In this document: in pieces, positions 1 through 8,035 of the stretch
How the letters are laid out: every line of letters starts with the position of its first letter
Position numbering within the stretch: position 1 is the stretch's first letter
From: Mya arenaria
Taxonomy: Eukaryota; Mollusca; Bivalvia; Myida; Myidae
Direction: 5' to 3'
DNA length: 64,000 nt
Assembly (NCBI RefSeq): GCF_026914265.1
Contig: NC_069130.1
Coordinates: 41,594,429 to 41,658,428 of the forward strand
Notes under the pieces: generated by a model
What the model saw: only the letters and a program-made list of their open reading frames with translations
What the model was told of the DNA's origin: nothing
Database searches by the model: none
Position numbers and translations under genes: made by a program

Positions 1-15
1 CTTAGTGGAATATGA

Positions 16-210
16 CTCCATGTAAAAGTTCAATCAGTTACAGACATCAAAATAAGACTTTTGAATGAACAGGCTAAAATTCTTACAACAATGCTTGGCA
101 TAAAAGAAATCAACAAGCCGTGCTATATAAATCCAGACATTGCGCAAACCCAGAAAGCATTTTACCAAAGCTTATTTCAACCACTGATCACTACCGGCTA
201 CAGCAAGTAA
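16..210 (+). CDS. Candidate 3'-terminal coding exon, unknown protein
   Basis: I do not recognise this gene. An open frame runs from just after a stop at 13-15 to a TAA at 208-210. Its composition looks coding: it contains KEINKPCYINPDIAQTQKAF and ends LITTGYSK. There is no obvious initiator, so if real it is the last exon of a gene entering from the left, with an acceptor somewhere near 29-43 (several CAG triplets). A second open frame overlaps at 120-413 but has no ATG. An AATAAA at 708-713 on the same strand could end such a transcript. This could equally be a chance open stretch or a decayed repeat. Confidence 0.22.
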   Translation, partial: LHVKVQSVTDIKIRLLNEQAKILTTMLGIKEINKPCYINPDIAQTQKAFYQSLFQPLITTGYSK

Positions 211-920
211 AAACAGATAAAAATAATGATTTAAAAAAAGGTCATTATATTCAAATCATACAATCTAATCATTTTACTATCAGAGAATTCCTTAGTATTT
301 TGCAGAAACAGAGTCCTCAGGGCAAGTTGGGATATTTTAATTGTTTGAACTCAAAACATGAATTTTTGAAAAGGTATCAAAAAAATTGGCCACTTTACGA
401 ATTTAAGTTTTAACAGTAAATTTTAAATTACTTTTTCACCATAAATTTTCACTATGAAAATAAGTCGTTTGGTCTTTCAATCATGGCCACATGGTTATGA
501 AGAATGCTTGAATCTTATAGTTTTATCACAGAAATGGCAAATATTTAGGTTTCGACAAACAACAGAGACAAGGCCAAGGCTATGACAATATCATTGTCAA
601 AAATTTAGACTTAATTAAGTAATTCTATTATTCATAATCACTTTACTGAAACTTGAAAGGATTTGGGATGTCAAAATTCATAGAGAAATCCTATTATCAT
701 TATTTGAAATAAAAAATACCTTGACTCATTTCTGGAAAGAAAAAATCAGACGAAAAACTAGTAGGCTTTGATGAAAATTAATAATACACTAATGTACTAA
801 AATGTTTCACTGACTAAGTAAGTACTGTACAGTATGTGTCTTATTAAAAAATAATAATAAAGGATATTTGATAACAGAAGACCATCAAAAACCATTAACT
901 TAAGTTCATAGCAACACAAA
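211..920. other. Non-coding, AT-rich flank
   Basis: I see no convincing gene here. A plus-strand AATAAA at 708-713 and the nearby A-rich run are the only transcript-end-like signals. The frame open to 413 lacks a start codon and known motifs. Confidence 0.4.
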
Positions 921-1154
921 TTAAATTACCTCTGCATTTCTTATTGCTGTTGTTGGATCTTCTGTGTCCATATTAACCGTTTTTAGCCGAAAACATGCAC
1001 CATCCGGTAACTCATCCACTTTAAAATCCTCGGACAGTTGTCCCACATCGCTCTCCGACTTTCTCGACTCGCGTTCTGCATGTTTAGCCGTCTTTTCTTC
1101 AAATTCCTTCTGATCTAGTTGATCAATAGTCTTTTTAGCCCGTCCTAAGTACAT
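921..1154 (-). CDS. Putative small charged protein or first exon, unknown
   Basis: I do not recognise this gene. From an ATG at 1154-1152 the frame gives 77 residues, beginning MYLGRAKKTIDQLDQKEF and ending TTAIRNAEVI. It is rich in E, K, D and R and reads like real protein. The same frame is open upstream with a short hydrophobic run (LILNGILFGN) but has no ATG before a TGA. An ATG at 1222-1220 in another frame gives only 13 codons (MDAGYDAMKLVCI), which is either an upstream ORF or the true start followed by a one-base shift. Near the stop, GAG|GTAATT could be a splice donor, so this may be exon 1 of a longer gene running left. The ETS-type site just upstream supports a transcription start near 1250. 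Confidence 0.35.
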   Translation of the reverse strand: MYLGRAKKTIDQLDQKEFEEKTAKHAERESRKSESDVGQLSEDFKVDELPDGACFRLKTVNMDTEDPTTAIRNAEVI

Positions 1155-1255
1155 GTTTCCAAATAAAATTCCGTTTAAGATTAAATGCAAACAAGTTTCA
1201 TAGCATCATATCCAGCATCCATTCTTTTGTTTTGTCCCAAGTTGCTGACTCAATA

Positions 1256-1264
1256 CACTTCCGG
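1256..1264 (-). promoter_or_regulatory. ETS-family binding site, likely TATA-less promoter
   Basis: Read on the minus strand, these bases are CCGGAAGTG, the ETS (GABP/ELK type) core common in TATA-less animal promoters. The surrounding 1255-1330 is richer in CG than the rest of the flank. It lies 34 bp upstream of the ATG at 1222 and about 100 bp upstream of the frame at 1154. Confidence 0.45.
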
Positions 1265-1568
1265 TTCATGCGCGAAACCGTGAAAAGTGGGCGGTGCTTA
1301 ATTGTCGCGGTTGATTTGACCGCAAAACTTCTCTGTTTTTTTTTTAAGCAGTGGTTAATTAAAATAAAATGATACTGAATGATATGCGACTTTAAATAAC
1401 AGGTAAATATTTACCTGATCTCTTCACTTGAGTGATCACAAATAGTTTCTCAATGACACAGTGGCATTATGATACTGGTATATGGGCAAAGGCTGAAACC
1501 AGGATTTATCGTAAAAGGAGGCGCAATTTCAGCGACTTAATCGAATAATATAAACAGTACGGTGAAAA

Positions 1569-1600
1569 TGTGTGTGTGTGTGTGTGGGGGGGGGGGGGGG
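1569..1600. repeat. TG microsatellite followed by 15-base poly-G
   Basis: Nine TG dinucleotides (1569-1586) run straight into an unbroken G tract (1586-1600). Such a tract can form G-quadruplexes and is hard to sequence, so its length is uncertain. Confidence 0.9.
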
Positions 1601-1952
1601 TACTTTTATAAGGCTGAAATGCTTATACCCTGTGTATTATATCCATATTTTTAAACTTTAAGACCTATTTTGGACCTCAACGTTTCTCAACGGTCATTGC
1701 ATACTGTCACGGTGGTTTATAGGTCCGTGATACTGTAGAGCCAATAAATGATTAAAAAGAACTGCACACACATTATAAATTATTCATAAAAATATAAAAA
1801 CTCGGTAAATGAATTCTTCTCTTAATGATACCTCACGATCTCTTTCAGAGTAATGGTGAAATTGGAAGTTCATTAAATAGTCCCGGAGAAAATCAAATCG
1901 CATGCATGCTCTGTGAGTTGAAATGGTTTCGAGATTAATTAAACATGAGTAA

Positions 1953-2139
1953 GTGTTAAACATTATAATTTGTCAATTGAGAAGGCAGTATTTCTCGAGA
2001 TTTCCATACATTTCTTACAGTAAATCATCAGTCAGCCATTATTAATGTTAATCTAGTTAAGCGGTTGATTAACAGTGGTCGAGTAAGTAGATAACTCACA
2101 AAATTGGTCAACATTATATTTTGTCCAATGAGGAGGCAG
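1953..2139 (+). repeat. Diverged direct repeat, two arms of about 37 bp
   Basis: The arm at about 1953-1990 (AACATTATAATTTGTCAATT, then gagaaggcagt) resembles the arm at about 2104-2139 (AACATTATATTTTGTCCAAT, then gaggaggcagt). They lie about 150 bp apart in the same orientation. No terminal repeats or coding capacity mark a known element. Confidence 0.5.
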
Positions 2140-2649
2140 TCGGAAGACAAAACCATTTATTTTTTATAAGAACATACTAACAATAATTAACGATTACTTA
2201 TGGTATGTATAATATGAAACCAGGCTCATTCCAAGGTCATTTTATCGCTCATCTACCCATTCTCATCCTCATCTCATCCATCAGAGGTTTGATAATAATA
2301 ACTCTGGTGTACGATAATGTCATTTACCCCACTGACATTTCTTATTGCATCCACTGCACATTACCCTACACAGACCAAGTGCCTCGAAGTTGTACTATCA
2401 TCAAAATTAAGCTAATGTACATCTGTAGCACTATAGCAACAGCAACATACAATTATATATTTACTGTTCTAGCTATAACTTACAGCTGTAGCTATAAATG
2501 AAATATATTATATTACAACTGTCGCTACATGTAAACATGCAATAACATTATGTTGGCGACAAAAGAATACCTACAGTTGTATTAAAGCTGATGCTACACT
2601 TATATATATATATAACAAGTATAATTATTATGATGTCTCTCCGACTATA

Positions 2650-2654
<5 letters not shown>

Positions 2655-2713
<59 letters not shown>
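2655..2713. repeat. (TC)n microsatellite at the array edge
   Basis: An almost pure TC run of about 59 bp ends in CTACAG, exactly where similarity to the tandem units starts. The minus-strand reading makes a spurious Glu-Arg repeat that is not a gene. Confidence 0.95.
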
Positions 2714-2715
<2 letters not shown>

Positions 2716-3869
2716 AGTATAAAATGTAATTAAGAACAACTCAATGCTGTTGAAAATTACCCCAACATATGCTATTGCTATAGTATAAGTTATCTTTGAA
2801 ACATTGACACAATGTTTTAATCGACACATTCTATGAGGTAATGTTCTTTTTTAAAAATAGTTAAAACATGCAATAATGTGTAACATACGATGCTTTTATT
2901 CGGTAAAATGAGTTGAAACTAGAGTTCAGCGTAGACCTGAGTATTTTTTATGATATTGGAGCCAGGTGTTTAATATTGAAAACGCAAAGACTGTTCAATC
3001 GTCACTAACCCATCTCAAACTTGGCCCAATTAGCGGCTAATCAATCAGTTTGTGTTTGCCATCGTCACTCTGATGAGTGACTATTAATTGACAATATTGT
3101 TTGTCATATGGTGATAAAACTATTAAATGTAAAGGAACCTAGAGCAGTATTCATGGCGCCGGTACAGATGAAATAAATTCCTTTTGAAATTAAATTTATT
3201 GAAATAACTAATCGTATCTGAGATTCTAAAATCAAAGTCAATGCTTTATTTATTCTATTTTATAGAACTTTAAAACACGAAGTATTACTCGTTAATGAAA
3301 ATGGTCTCACCGACCTGTGAATGTCTGGAATATGATAAAAGCATCAGTCATAAGACCAAGTTGTGATTTCTGATATTCTAATTGCCAGAACCTTTTGTGA
3401 AACATGTAACGTTGTTGTGGTTTTTGATTTTATAAGGTTAAGATAACCTTTTTTCTCTATAACTTATTTCGAAAGTAAATTCACCCACTTCTGCAGTGAG
3501 ATGATCTTTTTTTAAATGTCTCCTCTCTTGCACGACACTTGTAATTCCACATTTTTAGGATCGGCGCTTTGGTCTCCCAAGGACTCTGTTCTAGGCCATT
3601 TCACATTAACGTTTTAGTAAATGCGAACCCGTTTGGATTGTACCAGAATTTGAGATTAAAGATCTGTGCGTACCCCTGGAAGTGCGCATTCTACACCAAA
3701 TTGAACAGAATAAATAGAGGCTTTTGACGTTGTGCTTATAAACGCGCTAAGTTACGCACACCTAACGGTAAATCTTATGTCCAACAACTTGGGTGAACTA
3801 AAGTTTTGAAATTTGAACGTTCGTCAGTATCATTGTTATGAAACACAAAACAAATACCAGTAAATCAAA
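2714..3869. other. Unit 1 spacer, downstream of its gene
   Basis: There is no gene here. From left to right it holds the distal promoter-like segment B (roughly 2925-3270) and about 600 bp of unassigned AT-rich spacer ending at the polyadenylation signal. This left-edge copy differs from other units at more sites than the interior copies differ from each other. A short stretch at 3571-3600 resembles reverse-transcriptase coding DNA (see findings). Confidence 0.6.
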
Positions 3870-3875
3870 TTTATT
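3870..3875 (-). terminator. AATAAA polyadenylation signal, present in every unit
   Basis: The minus-strand hexamer AATAAA lies about 275 nt downstream of the unit 1 stop codon, predicting a 3'UTR of roughly 290-300 nt. Equivalents are at 7756, 11642, 15528, 19399, 23277, 27160, 31114, 35070, 39026, 42982, 46930, 50885, 54826, 58781 and 62738 (first base of each six). The hexamer is intact in all sixteen units although neighbouring bases vary. Confidence 0.7.
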
Positions 3876-4149
3876 TGATAAACTCAGTTTGAACCATTAA
3901 TCAAAACAAAACGATTTTAAAACATAATAAAACATATTTTCAACGTATTTCGGAAAGACAGAGAGAGCAATATGAAAGGAACGAGAATAGAAAGTATAAC
4001 AGCACATAATAACAAACAAAACAATGACATATGTTGGTACGATTGCGTATGGGCGTATGACATGTCAACTTTGGCTAATTTGTGGCATGCATCCAGTCAT
4101 CTCCAGGTATTCCAATGGCGAGTTTTATCAGCTGCTGACCATTGTTAAA

Positions 4150-5668
4150 TCAGAAGGTAAGTCTGAGAGAACTTCCAGCAGATTTACTTAAACGTGATCT
4201 GTGACGTGGTTTGTCGCCTGCCGCCCACGACTTGGACTTGACACGGAAGTGACGTAAGTCGTCCACGTGCTCCTGGTGCAACATGGGAACATAGATTTGG
4301 GGAAAGCACTGGTCCTGAAAGGAGAAAAATCACAATACATATTTAAATATTATTGGTGTGAATAGTTTAATAATTATATGTATGTCAAACATGAATATCT
4401 TAATATAAAATTAAATTATTATTTTTCTTAACTGTTTTATCTTTTAAGTCAAGAAAATGTGACCGGGTACAGCGTGCATTATCGTTCGCCTTGGAAATAA
4501 GAAACCAACGTCCACATGCTAAACAAATTTATACCAATAAAATATTAAATATAGCACATACCTGGAACTGGTGATAAAACTCCTTGTATCCGCCTTCCAA
4601 GAGGTAAACCTCTGGGAAGTTCAGTTGTGGGTAAGAATCCTTGTTCGATTCACGATCCAGCGATCTAAGATGGCGGTACATCTTTGGGCCTCGTTCTGAT
4701 GAGAACTCGCAGTGAAAAACGATCACGTGATTCTTTTCTGATGAGGTCATTGTCTCGTTCAGGAAGTTCCGGATGGAGTCCTTTGTGTAGAGATTAATGG
4801 CGCCCCGGATATGGCCTCCTTCAAACTCGTACGGGTATCTACAGTCAATGACGGTCAAGTGATCAATATGGTGGTCGTAGTCGCCATTCAGTACAGCTGA
4901 CATCTGAAAAATATAGCATCATTTTCTGATGAGGATGTTGAGATGGCATTTTCTTTTCAAAATAATAATAACTAGCATTTTAAAATCTTATCTAGAAAAT
5001 GAAAGCTTTCTATTGAAGAGGGGATTATAAGAAATTAATACATTTTGGATGTGAACGTAAAAAGGCATTTATCGCCTAAAATACCCTGTTATTCAGAACA
5101 CTGATTTAAGCTTCTTTAGAAATTAAACAAAACTCACCGTTTCCGGCAAAATGGCCATGAGATCCTTGTGTTTGCCGGCCACGGTCGGGAGCCCGTTGTC
5201 CCGTGACCCATCTGCCACAAGGTCGGAGTTCGTCGAGAGCCGTTCAACCGCCTGAATGACGTCACTCGTAGACGGTCGGCTCTCATTTGTGATGACGTCA
5301 TTGATTTGGGATGACTTCGGGTGGACCTCAGAAGTTCGGCGTCTTTTCTGATCATGGTAAACGTCATTGACGTCAATCCTACGTTTGTTGAAGTTCTTGT
5401 AAAAAATTTCCTCCAATGTTGTTTCCTCTGATTTCAGATCGTGGTCAACGGAAAGCTTCTTTCTCATGTTTCTGGAAAGTTAGCAATTTATTGTCATATC
5501 GGATTATCAATTTGGAGTGCTAGCAAAAAAAACAAGTTCATTTTATTGTTTACTGAAAAATTTCACAATGATGTTATGATAATAAAGAACAATAAAATCA
5601 ACTTACTGCGCTGCGAAGCGGCGGGCCAACGGTGACACGGAACAAAAATCCAAACTCTGTGGAGGCAT
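4150..5668 (-). CDS. cdc25: CDC25-type M-phase inducer phosphatase, array copy 1
   Basis: CDC25 phosphatases remove inhibitory phosphates from cyclin-dependent kinases and trigger mitotic entry. Exons are 5668-5607, 5471-5138, 4903-4562 and 4314-4150, each bounded by GT-AG (donors GTAAGT, GTGAGT, GTATGT), giving 300 residues. Exon 1 starts MPPQSLDFCSVSPLARRF, with A at -3 and an upstream in-frame TAG; the Q21 codon spans the first junction. Residues 1-132 form a short basic regulatory region with a CDK-like SPLAR site (12-16) and KRRRTS (63-68). TVAGKH (117-122) leads into the rhodanese-fold domain. DCRYPYE (152-158) holds the conserved back-door cysteine, and HCEFSSERGP has catalytic C197 and R203. 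EGGYKEF and KSKSW match the family C-terminus. The copy is open throughout. Vertebrate CDC25A has about 520 residues, so the N-terminus is much reduced. Exon 1 is the least certain part. Confidence 0.92.
5257..5375. promoter_or_regulatory. Three TGACGTCA palindromes within exon 2
   Basis: Perfect CRE-type octamers occur at 5257-5264, 5293-5300 and 5368-5375, inside coding sequence for SDVIQ, NDVIT and IDVND. They recur in most units. They may simply reflect repeated Asp-Val codons (GAC GTC), but three in 119 bp is more than expected by chance. Function as CREB/ATF sites is untested. Confidence 0.3.
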
Positions 5669-5761
5669 TTTTGAAATTTCTATTAAAAGCAGTTCAGTCT
5701 AAGTAAGTTGTGTAAACGTAAACGTTTGGTAGAGATATGATGAAATTTGGAAGATCGGCTG

Positions 5762-5770
5762 TTTTATATA
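5762..5770 (-). promoter_or_regulatory. TATA box of the copy 1 gene, with equivalents in all complete units
   Basis: The minus strand reads TATATAAAA, 94 bp upstream of the proposed ATG at 5668, which predicts a start site near 5735 and a leader of about 65-70 nt. This independently supports exon 1. Equivalents begin at 9647, 13534, 17412, 21286, 25164, 29050, 33006, 36962, 40918, 44873, 48822, 52777, 56717 and 60673. The box is intact in every one, including units whose coding sequence is broken. Confidence 0.7.
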
Positions 5771-5797
5771 CGATCTGAGTCAAAGGCGTTAAGATAA

Positions 5798-6103
5798 TTC
5801 AGCTGTTCACTCAAGCACGATGATTGGAGCGGCGGACGCTCTGAGCCGCTCAAGTCAACGCTCATTTACCTACTGAACACCTCAAACGCGGTCCAATTAG
5901 CCGCTCATCAAACAATTAGTGTTAACCATTGACAATCTGATGAGTGATTATTGCTGGACAATATTGTTTGTCAGATTGTGATGAACCTTTTACAAGGTAT
6001 TGGACCAAGAGCAATATTCATGGCGATGTTTAAGATGAAAGAGACTTTTAATGAGATAACATTAGTAGAATATTAGATTGTATCGATATAAACTTTATTG
6101 TCA
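5798..6103. repeat. Promoter-proximal segment A, paralogous to segment B
   Basis: This segment aligns in the same orientation with 6810-7152. Shared landmarks in order are ttcagc, ATTGGAGC, CTCA, CCAATTAG(C)GGCTCATCAA, CTGATGAGTGA, GACAATATTGTTTGTCA, gtgat, AGAGCA, TATTCATGGCG, cagatgaaa-like and an ATCGTAT/ATTGTAT box. Identity looks like roughly 65-75% by eye in the core. It sits directly upstream of the TATA box in every unit. Confidence 0.65.
5823..5897 (-). promoter_or_regulatory. Pair of CCAAT boxes upstream of the TATA box
   Basis: CCAAT occurs on the minus strand at 5827-5823 (about 55 bp upstream of the TATA box) and in the opposite orientation at 5893-5897. Paired CCAAT boxes bound by NF-Y are typical of G2/M genes, including vertebrate CDC25. 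A TTTGAA (CHR-like) at 5670-5675 on the plus strand sits next to the ATG, but its position in the leader is unusual. Binding is inferred only. Confidence 0.4.
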
Positions 6104-6401
6104 TTAGAAGATATGCAGACAGAAACCAGAAAATGACAATATGTATTGCTTTTTGCTTATATCATCTTTCAAAGTAATAGCAGTTTTATTAAGTTGGTAG
6201 AAAATGTCACAATTGAGGCGTTTATAAATAATAGATTGCGGCCAGTTATATGTGTTTTCAAATGTAGTAAGTGCAGCAGGATTTTGCACTCCCCCTACCC
6301 GCACACAAAATGTTTGAAAAGTACGACAACTGCATTACACGATTATAAATTATTATTGAACTGTTTTCTTTTATAATTTTATTACTAAGATGTTTTTGTT
6401 G

Positions 6402-6413
6402 GTGTGTGTGTGT
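6402..6413. repeat. Short GT microsatellite, length-variable between units
   Basis: About six GT repeats sit in each spacer. Units 7-11 and 13-14 carry about one extra repeat, while units 12 and 15 are shorter. It marks unit subtypes and has no coding role. Confidence 0.8.
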
Positions 6414-6809
6414 TTGTTGTTGCGATATTACAGGCCGAATATCACAAAAATACAAAGTCATATCTCAATCTCAACCAATTTTACTGTATATTATAAATAC
6501 TATCAAAATCGTATATGTTTTCACAACTTTTAAAATTGTGTTCTCTTATTGGCAATATTGATTCAAACTTTGGTCAAGATTCCTAAGAACTTTTTTCTAC
6601 AGCATAGAATGTAATTAAGAACAACTCAATGCTGTTGAAAATTACCCCAACATATGCTTTTGTTATAGTATAAGTTATCTTTGAAACATTGACACAATGT
6701 TTTAATCGACAAATTCTATGAGGTAATGTTCTTTTTTAAAAATAGTTAAAACATACAATAATGTGTAACATACGATGCTTTTATTCGGTTAAATGAGTTG
6801 AAACTAAAG

Positions 6810-7152
6810 TTCAGCGTTGACCTGAGTATTTTTTATGATATTGGAGCCAGGTGTTTAATATTGAAAACGCAAAGACTGTTCAATCGTCACTAACCCATCT
6901 CATACTTGGCCCAATTAGCGGCTCATCAATCAGTTTGTGTTTGCCATCGTCACTCTGATGAGTGACTATTAATTGACAATATTGTTTGTCATATGGTGAT
7001 AAAACTATTAAATGTAAAGGAACCTAGAGCAGTATTCATGGCGCCGGTACAGATGAAACAAATTCCTTTTGAAATTACATTTATTGAAATAACTGATCGT
7101 ATATGAGATTCTCAAGTCAAAGTCAATGCCTTATTTATTCTATTTTATAGAA
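6810..7152. repeat. Distal segment B, paralogous to segment A
   Basis: B lies about 1 kb further from the copy 1 gene than A and keeps the ATTGGAG, CCAATTAGCGGCTCATCAA, CTGATGAGTGA and GACAATATTGTTTGTCA blocks. I see no TATA box at the matching position and no gene following it. It may be a decayed duplicate promoter or a distal control element. B recurs in every unit, the left-edge copy being at about 2925-3270. Confidence 0.6.
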
Positions 7153-8035
7153 CATTAAAACACGAAGCATTACTCGTTAATGAAAATGGTCTCACCGACC
7201 CTGTGAATGTCTGGAATATGATAAAAGCATCAGTCATAAGACCAAGTTGTGATTTCTGATATTCTAATTGCCAGAACCTTTTGTGAAACATGTAACGTTG
7301 TTGTGGTTTTTGATTTTATAAGGTTAAGATAATCTTTTTTCTCTATAACTTATTTCGAAAGTAAATTCACCCACTTCTGCAGTGAGATGATCTTTTTTTA
7401 AATGTCTCCTCTCTTGCACGACACTTGTAATTCCACATTTTTAGGATCGGCGCTTTGGTCTCCCAAGGACTCTGTTCTAGGCCGTTTCACATTAACGTTT
7501 TAGTAAATGCGAACCCGTTTGGATTGTACCAGAATTTGAGATTAAAGATCTGTGCGTACCCCTGGAAGTGCGCATTCTACACCAAATTGAACAGAATAAA
7601 TAGAGGCTTTTGACGTTGTGCTTATAAACGCGCTAAGTTACGCACACCTAACGGTAAATCTTATGTCCAACAACTTGGGTGAACTTAAGTTTTGAAATTT
7701 GAACGTTCGTCAGTATCATTGTTATGAAACACAAAACAAATACCAGTAAATCAAATTTATTTGATAAACTCAGTTTGAACCATTAATCAAAACAAAACGA
7801 TTTTAAAACATAATAAAACATATTTTCAACGTATTTCGGAAAGACAGAGAGAGCAATATGAAAGGAACGAGAATAGAAAGTATAACAGCACATAATAACA
7901 AACAAAACAATGACATATGTTGGTACGATTGCGTATGGGCGTATGACATGTCAACTTTGGCTAATTTGTGGCATGCATCCAGTCATCTCCAGGTATTCCA
8001 ATGGCGAGTTTTATCAGCTGCTGACCATTGTTAAA

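Larger units (their letters stand above)
1265..2654. other. Non-coding flank between candidate promoter and array
   Basis: I find no supported gene. The frame open at 2205-2501 on + has no recognisable motifs and biased, low-complexity content. The stretch holds a TG/poly-G tract, a diverged direct repeat and a short TA run at about 2602-2612, annotated separately where useful. Confidence 0.5.
5771..8035. other. Intergenic spacer between copy 2 and copy 1 genes
   Basis: This spacer represents those of all units. Read toward the copy 1 promoter, it holds the copy 2 3'UTR and polyadenylation site (to about 7740), about 590 bp of unassigned spacer, segment B (6810-7152), about 200 bp between B and the unit start at 6597, a short GT run, an AT-rich stretch, segment A (5798-6103) with the CCAAT boxes, and the TATA box. 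Frames open here on either strand are short, lack motifs and break in sister units, so I call no gene. Confidence 0.6.

Noticed and set aside
2548-2829. Minus-strand frame with a long Glu-Arg repeat
   Set aside because: It is produced by the TC microsatellite. There is no coding support outside the repeat.
4145-4165. Plus-strand CAGAAG|GTAAGT resembling a strong splice donor
   Set aside because: It is antisense to the last codons of exon 4 (RLTF and stop). No plus-strand exon with coding capacity precedes it.
5134-5376. 80-codon minus-strand frame (MTSMTFTMIRKD...) in most units
   Set aside because: It is an alternative frame of exon 2. It reads through the GTGAGT donor and has no family resemblance.
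5441-5635. Recurring 64-codon plus-strand frame starting MVNGK in most units
   Set aside because: It lies antisense to exon 2, intron 1 and exon 1 of the phosphatase gene and is conserved only because the unit is repeated. It has no motif and contains the antisense splice signals.
5938-5990. CTGATGA core suggesting a hammerhead ribozyme in segments A and B
   Set aside because: The required GAAA box and matching stems do not follow at suitable distance. The block is better explained as part of the A/B duplication.
5938-5990. C/D-box snoRNA-like TGATGA and CTGA motifs
   Set aside because: The boxes are not in correct order with terminal stems, and no guide segment is evident.
6104-6461. Overlapping 66-76 codon frames on both strands in the spacer, repeated per unit
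   Set aside because: They overlap each other in opposite directions, are broken by small indels in sister units and show no motifs. I treat them as spacer.
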